A stretch of DNA of 64,000 bases from an uncultured Asticcacaulis sp. (GTDB taxonomy: Bacteria > Pseudomonadota > Alphaproteobacteria > Caulobacterales > Caulobacteraceae), in NCBI GenBank assembly GCA_946480125.1, contig CAMLIY010000001.1, positions 1 to 64,000 of the forward strand, read 5' to 3'. The stretch's first letter is position 1. Every line of letters starts with the position of its first letter. The translations under genes were made by a program, and so were the position numbers. Under the pieces are notes generated by a model. The model did no database searches and was not told where the DNA came from. It saw nothing but the letters and a program-made list of their open reading frames with translations. Below are positions 35,578-44,700 of this stretch, in pieces.

Positions 35578-37299
35578 ATGAAGGGGGCATTATGTGTTTC
35601 GGTTGGAATATTGATTTGGACTTCGCCAGCGCTTTGCGAGCCGGCCATGGGCAACTGGATGGGCGAGATCGATGGACACACGATCAGTCTGGTGCATATC
35701 GAAACGGGTGCTAACGGCAAGCTTTTCGGCACATTCGCCAACCATGAGGCCCCACTCGATGCGCCGGATAGTCATGCTCAGACTACAGCGATCGTCGATG
35801 TCGTCGCGACCGGCGATCATTTGAGCTTTAGCGTGCCGGGGGCGGGCGGTTCATTCGATGGTCACTGGGACACCGCTAAGGCATCTTGGATAGGCATATT
35901 TCAATATGGCAAGGACGGCTGGAAGTCCAAGCTCGATCTGAAGCGTACCGACCTCACGTCCCTGCCGCCAGCCGCCCGTACCATAAGCTATGCCAGTCCG
36001 AAAGAGGAAACGCGCGCCTTAGACAATCTGGTCCAGGCCTGGGTTGATGACGGTCGGTTCATGGGATCTGCCCTTGTTACGCAGAATGGCAAGGTTCTGC
36101 TGAACAAGGGCTATGGTATGGCCGACGTGACAACAGGCCGCCCCAATCTGCCGGAGACTACATATCCCATCGGCTCACTCACCAAACAGTTCACTGCGGT
36201 CGCAATCTTACTGCTGCAAGAGCGCGGCAAGCTGAAGATCAGCGACCCGGTAGGCAAGTATTTTCCCGATGCACCTGCCAGTTGGCAGCACATCACACTG
36301 TTCAACCTGCTTACCCACACCTCTGGGCTTGGCGATGTCAGTGACGACTTCCCTGGCCATTGGGCCGAAGACAAAACACCCGCGCAGTTATGGACGGCGA
36401 TCCGTAACGAGCCTCTGAAATTCGAGCCGGGAAGCCAGTATGGATACAGCAATGCTGGCTACGATGTACTGGGCCTGATCATCGAAAAGGTCAGCGGCCA
36501 ATCCTATGGTGACTTCCTTCACGACAACCTGTTCAGTCCCTTGGGCATGACGGCTACCGCATATAATCCACCATCTTCCCGGGACCAGGCACAAGGCCAT
36601 TTGATACGTATCGACGGGGCCATACCCAATCCCGCCCCCTATGCGCTCAGCCTCGGCTTTGCCGCTGCGGGTCTCGTTTCGACAACACATGACATGGGAC
36701 TGTGGCAGGAAAAGCTGTTTGGCGGAGGCGTCTTATCGCCGGCGTCCCTGAATCAAATGATTACGCCGTTCAAGGCTGATTATGGTTTCGGTGTCCTTGT
36801 GGGTAGTTCAGACGGACATCTAGATGTCAGTCATAATGGCCACGCCTCCGGTTTCCGCACGAGCGCGCATTATGAACCGGACGGCAAGTTGAGCGTCATT
36901 GTCTTTAGCAACCTCGATACGCAAAAGACAGAAGTGCTCGGAAATGGCTTGCTGAATGTGGCTCACGGCCTCCCAGGGAGACTTCCACCCAAGCCGAATC
37001 TGGTATCACCTGCGGTTTTGGCCAGTTACGTCGGCACTTACGTGGTGTCGCCCACGTATCAATTTGTCGTCGCCTATGAAAATGGCCGGATGACCGTCGG
37101 AGCGGGTGAATATCCTGAGTATAGGATATATGCCTCATCGGAGACGACATTCTATTCAAAATCATGGGACAATCTGACCCTGGAATTTGTGAAGGCGACT
37201 GACGGAACGATGTCAGTCATTTTGCACTATGCAGACGGCGAGCCAGAAATGATTGGTAAGCGGCTGACGACAAATCCGCCGAAAACTGATCATCCGTGA
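35578..37299 (+). CDS. secreted serine hydrolase, beta-lactamase/esterase fold
   Basis: 573 aa with a signal peptide (ALCVSVGILIWTSPALC). Residues ~25-135 form a beta-rich N-terminal domain. The central penicillin-binding-protein-like fold has the nucleophile in GSLTK (SxxK) and the YSN motif in YGYSNAGYDVLGL, and HNGHASGF stands for the KTG box. The last ~110 residues resemble a DUF3471-type beta domain. More likely an esterase or peptidase than a true class C beta-lactamase, since KTG is replaced. Start 35578 follows GGGAGG; ATG 35572 is also possible. Cargo of the element, on the relaxase strand. Confidence 0.85.
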   Translation: MKGALCVSVGILIWTSPALCEPAMGNWMGEIDGHTISLVHIETGANGKLFGTFANHEAPLDAPDSHAQTTAIVDVVATGDHLSFSVPGAGGSFDGHWDTAKASWIGIFQYGKDGWKSKLDLKRTDLTSLPPAARTISYASPKEETRALDNLVQAWVDDGRFMGSALVTQNGKVLLNKGYGMADVTTGRPNLPETTYPIGSLTKQFTAVAILLLQERGKLKISDPVGKYFPDAPASWQHITLFNLLTHTSGLGDVSDDFPGHWAEDKTPAQLWTAIRNEPLKFEPGSQYGYSNAGYDVLGLIIEKVSGQSYGDFLHDNLFSPLGMTATAYNPPSSRDQAQGHLIRIDGAIPNPAPYALSLGFAAAGLVSTTHDMGLWQEKLFGGGVLSPASLNQMITPFKADYGFGVLVGSSDGHLDVSHNGHASGFRTSAHYEPDGKLSVIVFSNLDTQKTEVLGNGLLNVAHGLPGRLPPKPNLVSPAVLASYVGTYVVSPTYQFVVAYENGRMTVGAGEYPEYRIYASSETTFYSKSWDNLTLEFVKATDGTMSVILHYADGEPEMIGKRLTTNPPKTDHP

Positions 37300-37516
37300 C
37301 CAAGAGCGACGCGTATCCCGGCACAGAGATTACGCGCGTCCATTTTGCGCCCCGCCCCGGTCATTTGAGTGCAATATTCACTGCTCGCCCGAAACAGGTA
37401 ACGTTCTTAGCTACGAACGACATAGATCGACCGCCCAGTTTGCTCTTGAGTTTTTCAATGGGCTTTCTACGTTGTCAGGGGGCGACTATTCTAGTCTGCG
37501 AAGCTGGGGGCAAAAA

Positions 37517-40500
37517 GTGGAAGACGGTTCAACGGATCAGGTGCCAAGATTCCATTTCATACGTGATGACGCGTCAGACATAGATCAATTCCAGTCCCAC
37601 ACAAAAATCGCCGCCGCGATCGGCAACGCGATCATAGGTAATTCGAATTTAAAGACGATAGGGGTTCTCGGGCGATGGGGCAGCGGGAAGTCCACCGTCG
37701 TCAAGAATCTTGAGACCTACATGGAAGGTGCGGACACTGTAATCGCTACGCGCTTTTTCTATTACGATGCCTGGGTTCATCAGAGTGATCCGCCACGCCG
37801 ATCATTCCTCGAAGCGTTTCTGAAATTTCTGATGGTGCCAGATTTCGACAAGGGTGAAAAATGGCAGCTTGAAATGGATAAGCTGAATGGCTCGGTTAAG
37901 GACGAGACCGTTACAACGACCCCTACCTTGACGTTATCAGGCCTCATCGCTTCTCTCTCGCTCCTTTGCGTCCCGCTGGGCATGAAGCTGCTGACCGAGG
38001 AAAATATGCAAAAGGCGTTCAAAGCCGCCACCAGCTGGCAGGTGTCATCCCTCACCTTGTTCGGCTACCTGTTGATGTTGGCGCCTTTCATCGCGGCTAT
38101 CGGTCTATATGTCAAAAAGGCGTTGTCCAAGGACGACGAGAAGCGCTTTCACTCCCCATTTGCTATCCTTGTCAACAAGGTCCCGGAAACAAAAAAGACT
38201 CGCATTGTCCGCGATGTCGAACCCTCCGCGATCGAGTTTCAAAAGCTCTTTGGGGAGCTCCTTGAAGACGGATATCTGCCAGGTGTTCGTACGGTGCTGG
38301 TCATAGACAACCTTGACCGTCTACACGAAACCGAAGCCTTGGCTATGTGGACGACCATCCGCAGCTTCTTTCTCGGATTAAACCAAAAGGATAAGGCGTT
38401 TGAACGGCTACCTGTTGTCATTTTGCCGATCGATGAGGAGGCTGTTGGGCGTCTGTATGGCGACAGGCCGGGCGAGATTGGGACAGAAGATCATCTCGGC
38501 CAGCTGTTCATGGATAAGACTTTTGATCTGACGTTTCGTGTTCCCCCTCCCGTCCAATCAGATTGGAGCAACTATCTCGCCAAGCGGCTGGCCAAGGTTT
38601 TTGGGCCAGGCATTCCGAAATCCTGGATCGACGATACCTGCCAGATTTTCGAAAGTTCACGGGAGCGCGGAGAGCATCTCACGCCAAGAGGCATTAACGT
38701 CACGGTCAATGCAATTGCTACCCTCTGGCTTGAGCGCAAGGATGATGGCATTTCTTTCGCGAATGTAGCCCTTTTCGTCATCTTTCGACCGATCTTCAAA
38801 AATAACGTCGTCAAAGCACTGGGTTCTCAAGCCATGCAAATGGCGGCGCCTGACCAAGATTGGGCTAGATCGATTGCGGCGTTACACTATGGCGTATCTC
38901 TGGAATCCGCACTTCAAGTGCTCGTAGAAGATCAGTTGCGCGCCGGCATTCGCACAATCACGCAAAGTGAGTTTGCGACACTCGCAAAGACACCCGGCTT
39001 TGGTGGCGCTTTTGTGCGTCTCATCAAGACGAATAACACCAGCCCGGTCGCCATATTGCCGATCAATGCCGCAAATCTACTGGCAACGGTCGAACCGAGC
39101 GATGAGCGATGGGTTAGCGAAAGCTGGAATGGCTTACGGCGCATGCTCGTGGCGGCCACAGGGTTTGAGGCCCCTACAGCCGGGACATTGACCGCTATCA
39201 ACTATCTCATCGCGTACGGCGACCCTGCGGGGCTGCCTGACTTTCTGTCTGACATTCCCGTTAAGCTCTCTGAGCTCTCTTTCAACGCGGCACGGTCGAG
39301 GGAAAACTCTGAAGTTTTTCTGGAAATCATCGAGGCGATATTCCGGGCAGCCGATCAGTTCAACTTGGACCTCCCCCCCGTAACGGTGAACACGAGCGTC
39401 AGTGACTACTTGCTGATCAACGACCTCGCCTATAGTCGCAAGCGGATAGCGACTATGTTGCTCCCGACCAACCCAAATGATATTCCCCAGGACCTCTCCA
39501 ACACACTCAAGTCTGGTGACGGCGAGATCGTCAGCGAACGTTTTTTGCAGTTTGAAAGCAGGCGCGAAATCTCAAACTGGACCCCGCTGATGGGAACCGC
39601 CCTGGAGATTTGCGATCTCAGCGAACCGTCACCAGCGCTTTCTGCGGCCCTGCAGATCGTCGGCCGCCTTGCCAACTCAATCCACTTCGATGCAACAACC
39701 ATCGACAGAATGAATCTCGCGATGATGGTTAGGAAACATACCGATGCGGGCAACGCCTCAGTCCTAGCCATTGCGCGCCTTTGTGCGCTTGCTCTTCTTT
39801 ACGGCAATGAGCATGCCCTGAATGGCTCTTGGGAACGGGAACTTAAAGACCACCCAGGGCTACCCGAACTCATCAAAACCGCCCTCGATGAATTCGGAGC
39901 AAAGAACGATGCGCTGGTGCGAGTTGCACGCTCGGCCGCCGCATGTCCTGAATTCCTGCCGGTCGCTCGAATATTGCTGACTGACTCTGTGAGAGACAAA
40001 ACCTTCAGTAAAGTCGCCATCGCCCCGTTACTTGAGGCATTCCCTGCGCTTTGCTTATGCCTTGAGCCAATGCCCATGGAAGGCCTATTTGCACTCTCGA
40101 AGACACCAAAGTTTTGGGGAAAGGTCGCTGCTCTACGGACAGCGGAGGCCAAAATGGATGTCCTCCGTGCTTATCTTGAGTTGGTGCCAACAGCTAACCT
40201 GCCCGATCTCACTCAGACGGTTATGGGCTTGGCGAAGGGCTTGTTACACGAGTGCGACCATGATGCTTGGATGAAGACTCTCGCCGGCAAATCCTCACTG
40301 CTGGAGATGTCTCAGGCCTTGTTCGTATGCGATGGCAATCTCCCACCAGAAAGCAATCAAAAAATTGCCAAAGCATTGGATAGCTCAATTGTCGAAATGA
40401 CTCAGATCCGAAAAAACGGCATTACCGAACGCTGGTTCCGTGCTGCCAGACTGATCGGCGCGAAAGCCAGGAACCAAAACTACAAAATACTATGGGCGCA

Positions 40501-40822
40501 ACTACCGCCCCTCGATATCCTGTTAATAAACGAAATCTTCCGATTTGGTGGTCCCCCTTTTATCGAGGCCTGCAAGCGAAAATGGGCTCCAGATCAGTGG
40601 GTCCGACGCGTTATCTCGAATGCTTTCGGTGATTTGCAAATGACCCAGGCGCTTAGTCCGTTTGCTTGGTTTCATGGCGAGATGATAAACCAGTGCTCAC
40701 CAGAGACCTTTCAGCACCTTAATGCGATTGCAGCAGTTTTTACCAACTCCCTCACCGCCGCTGAAAGGAAGACCTTTGAATCCGTCATCTCGACGATGAA
40801 CCTAAGGCGCAAGCTGCTTTGA
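37517..40822 (+). CDS. KAP-type P-loop NTPase with membrane insertion
   Basis: About 1101 aa. Walker A GRWGSGKS near residue 52 and Walker B VLVIDNLDRL near 260 fit KAP NTPases, in which two transmembrane helices are inserted between the boxes; here LIASLSLLCVPLGMKLL (~140-160) and FGYLLMLAPFIAAIGLYV (~178-200). The C-terminal ~650 residues are helical repeat-like with no recognised domain. KAP ATPases are membrane-associated and many lie in defence islands. The start is unclear: GTG 37517 has GGGGG six bases upstream; TTG 37472 is in frame, and the frame stays open back to 37268 without an ATG. The downstream gene follows after 104 bp. Confidence 0.8.
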   Translation: MEDGSTDQVPRFHFIRDDASDIDQFQSHTKIAAAIGNAIIGNSNLKTIGVLGRWGSGKSTVVKNLETYMEGADTVIATRFFYYDAWVHQSDPPRRSFLEAFLKFLMVPDFDKGEKWQLEMDKLNGSVKDETVTTTPTLTLSGLIASLSLLCVPLGMKLLTEENMQKAFKAATSWQVSSLTLFGYLLMLAPFIAAIGLYVKKALSKDDEKRFHSPFAILVNKVPETKKTRIVRDVEPSAIEFQKLFGELLEDGYLPGVRTVLVIDNLDRLHETEALAMWTTIRSFFLGLNQKDKAFERLPVVILPIDEEAVGRLYGDRPGEIGTEDHLGQLFMDKTFDLTFRVPPPVQSDWSNYLAKRLAKVFGPGIPKSWIDDTCQIFESSRERGEHLTPRGINVTVNAIATLWLERKDDGISFANVALFVIFRPIFKNNVVKALGSQAMQMAAPDQDWARSIAALHYGVSLESALQVLVEDQLRAGIRTITQSEFATLAKTPGFGGAFVRLIKTNNTSPVAILPINAANLLATVEPSDERWVSESWNGLRRMLVAATGFEAPTAGTLTAINYLIAYGDPAGLPDFLSDIPVKLSELSFNAARSRENSEVFLEIIEAIFRAADQFNLDLPPVTVNTSVSDYLLINDLAYSRKRIATMLLPTNPNDIPQDLSNTLKSGDGEIVSERFLQFESRREISNWTPLMGTALEICDLSEPSPALSAALQIVGRLANSIHFDATTIDRMNLAMMVRKHTDAGNASVLAIARLCALALLYGNEHALNGSWERELKDHPGLPELIKTALDEFGAKNDALVRVARSAAACPEFLPVARILLTDSVRDKTFSKVAIAPLLEAFPALCLCLEPMPMEGLFALSKTPKFWGKVAALRTAEAKMDVLRAYLELVPTANLPDLTQTVMGLAKGLLHECDHDAWMKTLAGKSSLLEMSQALFVCDGNLPPESNQKIAKALDSSIVEMTQIRKNGITERWFRAARLIGAKARNQNYKILWAQLPPLDILLINEIFRFGGPPFIEACKRKWAPDQWVRRVISNAFGDLQMTQALSPFAWFHGEMINQCSPETFQHLNAIAAVFTNSLTAAERKTFESVISTMNLRRKLL

Positions 40823-40837
40823 GGGGTGTTCTAAGCT

Positions 40838-40879
40838 GACCTTTGCTAGGCACATTGGAAATGTGCTCTAGCAAAGGTC
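40838..40879 (+). promoter_or_regulatory. long hairpin before the 261-aa gene
   Basis: GACCTTTGCTAG (40838-40849) and GCACATT (40850-40856) pair with AATGTGC and CTAGCAAAGGTC, giving a 19-bp stem with one bulged T and a GGA loop. A partial third copy (GTGCCTTTGCTAAAG) starts at 40883. No T tract, so operator or mRNA structure is likelier than a terminator. Confidence 0.65.
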
Positions 40880-40926
40880 GATGTGCCTTTGCTAAAGTAC
40901 GCGCTTGCAGACTAAGGGGACGGCGT

Positions 40927-41712
40927 ATGGCGAGGGATACTGGGTTTTGGTCAGAGGTCGAAAAGCACCCCGACCGCTTTTACATCATTCACTATTCGTC
41001 ACAGTCTCTCTTCGACGCCGAGGCCATGGCCGGCGCCGTAGCTCTGTCCCCAAGGATAACATCGGTTGTCGTCCGCCATTATGAAAGCGGGCAGACAGTT
41101 AGCTTTGCTACACATACCGTGGCTGAATACCTCGGCATACCTTGGGACCAGATCGAAGCCCATTACGACGAAATCGAACGCGAACTGCTGACCCATTTCT
41201 ACGACTGGGCCCGAGATCGCCGCGAGAAATATTGGGTTCATTGGAATATGAGGAATGTGACATTCGGCTTCGAGCATCTCGAACACCGCTACCGTGTCCT
41301 CGTAAAAAAAGAACCCCCGAGCATACCTGTTGAAGTGCGGATCAATCTCAACGACGCGCTCAAAGAGCGCTATGGGCAAGATTATGCGCCTGATCCCCGC
41401 ATGGCTTCCTTGATGAATCTGAATGGCGGGCGAATCCAAGGCTTCCTTTCCGGCCGGGAAGAGTCCGAGGCGTTCAAAGCCAAAGACTTCATACGTATGA
41501 ATGCGTCAACGATCGCAAAAGTGGGCTTCTTCAGCTACGTGATTTCCGCCGCCATGAAGGGCAAGCTCAAGACCAGCGGTCGCGGCTTCCTTAATTTCCT
41601 CGATCGTCTGCTAGAGAGCCGCAAAAATCGGACCATCGCGGCGATCGCGGCCGTGATAGGCTTGGCGGTAAGCGTCATACAGCTTGTGATTTGGGTCGCG
41701 GGACCCAAATAA
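40927..41712 (+). CDS. conserved hypothetical protein, possible exonuclease-like fold with C-terminal anchor
   Basis: 261 aa from ATG 40927, ten bases after GGGGA. The N-terminus (FYIIHYSSQSLFDAEAMA; LSPRITSVVVRHYESGQTVSF) and the segment YWVHWNMRNVTFGFEHLEHRY recall the first and second motifs of DEDD 3'-5' exonucleases (D-x-E, and HN-xxFD-like). The match is weak and the acidic set is incomplete to my eye. The C-terminal 20 residues are one hydrophobic helix (AAVIGLAVSVIQLVIWVAG), so the protein would be tail-anchored. It follows the membrane KAP ATPase on the same strand; a paired system is plausible. Function unknown. Confidence 0.7.
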   Translation: MARDTGFWSEVEKHPDRFYIIHYSSQSLFDAEAMAGAVALSPRITSVVVRHYESGQTVSFATHTVAEYLGIPWDQIEAHYDEIERELLTHFYDWARDRREKYWVHWNMRNVTFGFEHLEHRYRVLVKKEPPSIPVEVRINLNDALKERYGQDYAPDPRMASLMNLNGGRIQGFLSGREESEAFKAKDFIRMNASTIAKVGFFSYVISAAMKGKLKTSGRGFLNFLDRLLESRKNRTIAAIAAVIGLAVSVIQLVIWVAGPK

Positions 41713-41743
41713 AGAGGCAAGGTGTGTGCGGCCTTTTCGACTT

Positions 41744-44700
41744 CTAAGGTGTCGCGGTCGGCGCCGATTTCTTCGTGACACGCGAGCGCTTATTGACGTG
41801 ATCCTCATGCCAAAGCCTGGATTTAAATTCACCATTGTCGAGCCAACACACGCCTTCAATTCTCCGCCATGCTGCCTCGTCATTACTACCACCCGGCCAA
41901 GCACCACGCTCAGCGATCAGCAGCCAAATTGATGTGAACTCGCCCGTTCCCATGATTTGCGCCAATGCCGATTCTTTCAAAAGAACCGAGCGATCACTTT
42001 CCTGTCCGTGAAAAGTTCGGAACATTTCTTGCCCTGCTGCATCATACCAGACGCTTGGGTTATCGGGCCTCGGCCGTATATTTACTTCATTGGCAAGCCA
42101 AGGCGAAGGCAGAGTGGCGCTGGCTCCGTCAGGTAGAGCCGCATCGACATGATCCTCCCAATGATATCGAAATGCAGGATGCGCGATGTCGATGAAGGAT
42201 GGCACGGCAGAGGATTCCGGGGTCCATTTATGTTGAGGCCAGACATCGCGCCAAGGCGCCTCAAGGAGGAATTGGTCATCTGTGAATCCTCGGGGTTCCC
42301 AATTGTTAACGTCGAGAGACTTCCTGCCTGAAAGAATTGAGACAATTTCATCAAGCTGAGCCGGCTTCACCATTCCACAATGGATAAACCTGAACTCTTG
42401 CTGTCTTAATCCATGTTCACGTCTGACTCCTTTGGGATAACGGTTTTCTTTGCCCGCATGCTCAAAAAGGACGATCCATTTTCCGCCTGCTGGATCGGTG
42501 CGCTGCACCCACTTCGGGAAATCTTTGTAGGAATTTTCAGTAAACGGCCATGCTTGTAGGTCCGCTTCGTCTATGGACGATTGCACGATGGTAGGAGCAA
42601 GCGCCCAGCCATGCCCCAAAATCGATTTGTCGGATGAGACTGGGCCCATACTAGGGGTTACTATGGTAGGATCGATGTCGCGGACAAAACCGATATCGGT
42701 GGGATATCTATACTTCGTAGGCTCCGAATCGTACCGCGACTCCTTCCAATAGTTGTCCGATACCCTGCACATGAGCTCTGATAGAGCTAACCATTGATAT
42801 TTTTTTCCAATGCGCTCAACTTCTGCCCGCCCCCGGCTGTATTCCCCACTTCGAAATGAGTCACGGGGAAACCGCTTCGCCGTCCACCCAAGCTCATAGG
42901 CTCGTTTAGCCACCCATAGTTTAGCTTTCTCAGTATTGATACGCTCGGGTTGGAAATCAGAACCGTCACGAACAACATGCACTTCATTGTACGCTTCGTC
43001 CAAATAGCGCTGAAACTCTTCCGGCGTTAGCAGCGTAACAAAACTCACCTCCGCAGCCTTTACCTTTTCTTGCCAAGCCGCGATGCTTTCTTCGCTTGGA
43101 GCCGGCGCTGGTCTTCCAATCGATAATCCTTTGATGCCAGCTCGATAAGGATTGGCAATCTCGGTCAATGTTTCAAAAGCTCTTCGTCGACCATCCGAGA
43201 GCCTGACCACCTCTTCTTCAAACCGCATGAGCTTCTGCCGTGGTCGCAGCTTTACGGGCTCAGTCAACGGAGTGGTCAAAAAGTCTTCAATTTGACTTTT
43301 CACTTTATACTGGCCGAAATCGCCCATAATTCCGGCTGCCGACCGCAAAATATCATCTCCCCCGGCTTTGGCGGCTATGCCTTTGAGACTTTTTTCCGTG
43401 AGGCGGAAGGACGGTGGCGCAGAGTTGTAAGGTGGCCCACATTTGTCTACTTCGATTCCGGCTGCAAGGCATTCCCGTGCCTTCGCCAGTTCCACGATGC
43501 CGAACGCGTAGTCTCGTACGAGCAAATGAAGCGGCGGGCCTTCTGGCCCAAAAATGCCCGCTGCAACCGCGCTAGCATAAGGAGCGACTCGCTCTGAGCT
43601 TTGATCCAAGCAACACGCCCCGAAAGCCGCCGCAAGCAACCTTTCCAGAACGTACATGTCGTTCACACCGACAAATCTGGTCAGCAATTCGGGAAACAAT
43701 TCGCGCCGTCTCAGAAATAAAGTGGTAAGCGCTTTGGTGGCTTTGTCTCTGATTGTCCGGTTAGTGGTCGTAAAAAACCAGCATAGAGTGAGAGCGGCCA
43801 ATCTCTGGTTTTCCAGAGATGTGGCCGGACTTTGGCCAACTCGGCACCAGTCGATGAGTCGCCCAACCGGCGCAGTTTCATCATCGCTCCGACCATTTAA
43901 GCCTTCGGTCCAAAACCGATCTCTATCCCACAGCTCTCGACCAATCAGGTTCTTATGCAGCAGCTCGGCATTCCAGGGATGGCCTGCCGATACCGAGAGT
44001 TCCACAAGCAGCTCAAAGCTGTCCTCGTGCGCCCTGTGCAACATATTGAGCAGTTCGAGGCTACGGTCTGAAAACGCATCATGCGACCGCCACTTCGCGC
44101 TTTCAACGAAGCCATGCGAGAGCGGCCAGCGCCACCACTTTTCAAACTTCCCTGGCAACACGTCTACCAATTCAAGTTTGAATTGTTCAGGAACGAGTGA
44201 ACTGAGGGCTTCCATCAGCCCCTGCCATTCCCAAACAATCGTGTCACCCTCCACCATGAACGATAGTTCGCCTCCGACTTTGAAGGCATCCTGGACATCG
44301 GTTATCCCCGCTAGGAGGGCTTGTCCCATCAAATGGTCTTGGAAACGCTGGAATGAGAACCGGACAATATCCGGAGAGGAGTCCAGCGGATCATCGCTCG
44401 GCTCTCCAGCGGGAGGGTCCAATCTTAGCAATCCCGCAAGTTGCAGTACCTCCATCCAAGTTCTGCCGGGAGGGGCCACATAAGAGGCAAACTCCTCAGA
44501 AACCAGAGAAATTGCCTCCGCGCGGGTCAGGAAATCCGACCGGTTGCGGGCCATTTGCCCAGCCACCCGTAACATTGCGGCCTTTGTGGGGGGGATGAGA
44601 TCATCCGTTCGATCCGAGCCTGCGTGCAGGTTACGCCCTACGGCATCCAGATAATAGGCCAGGATCGCCCTCGTGCCGCGCAACCCTTTCGGAAACTCCG

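Noticed and set aside
35578..37299. Antibiotic-resistance beta-lactamase
   Set aside because: SxxK and YSN are present but the KTG box is replaced by HNG and extra beta domains flank the core, as in esterase/peptidase-type serine hydrolases.
37296..37583. 95-codon ORF overlapping the KAP gene start
   Set aside because: Overlaps the more plausible KAP frame and shows no recognisable features.
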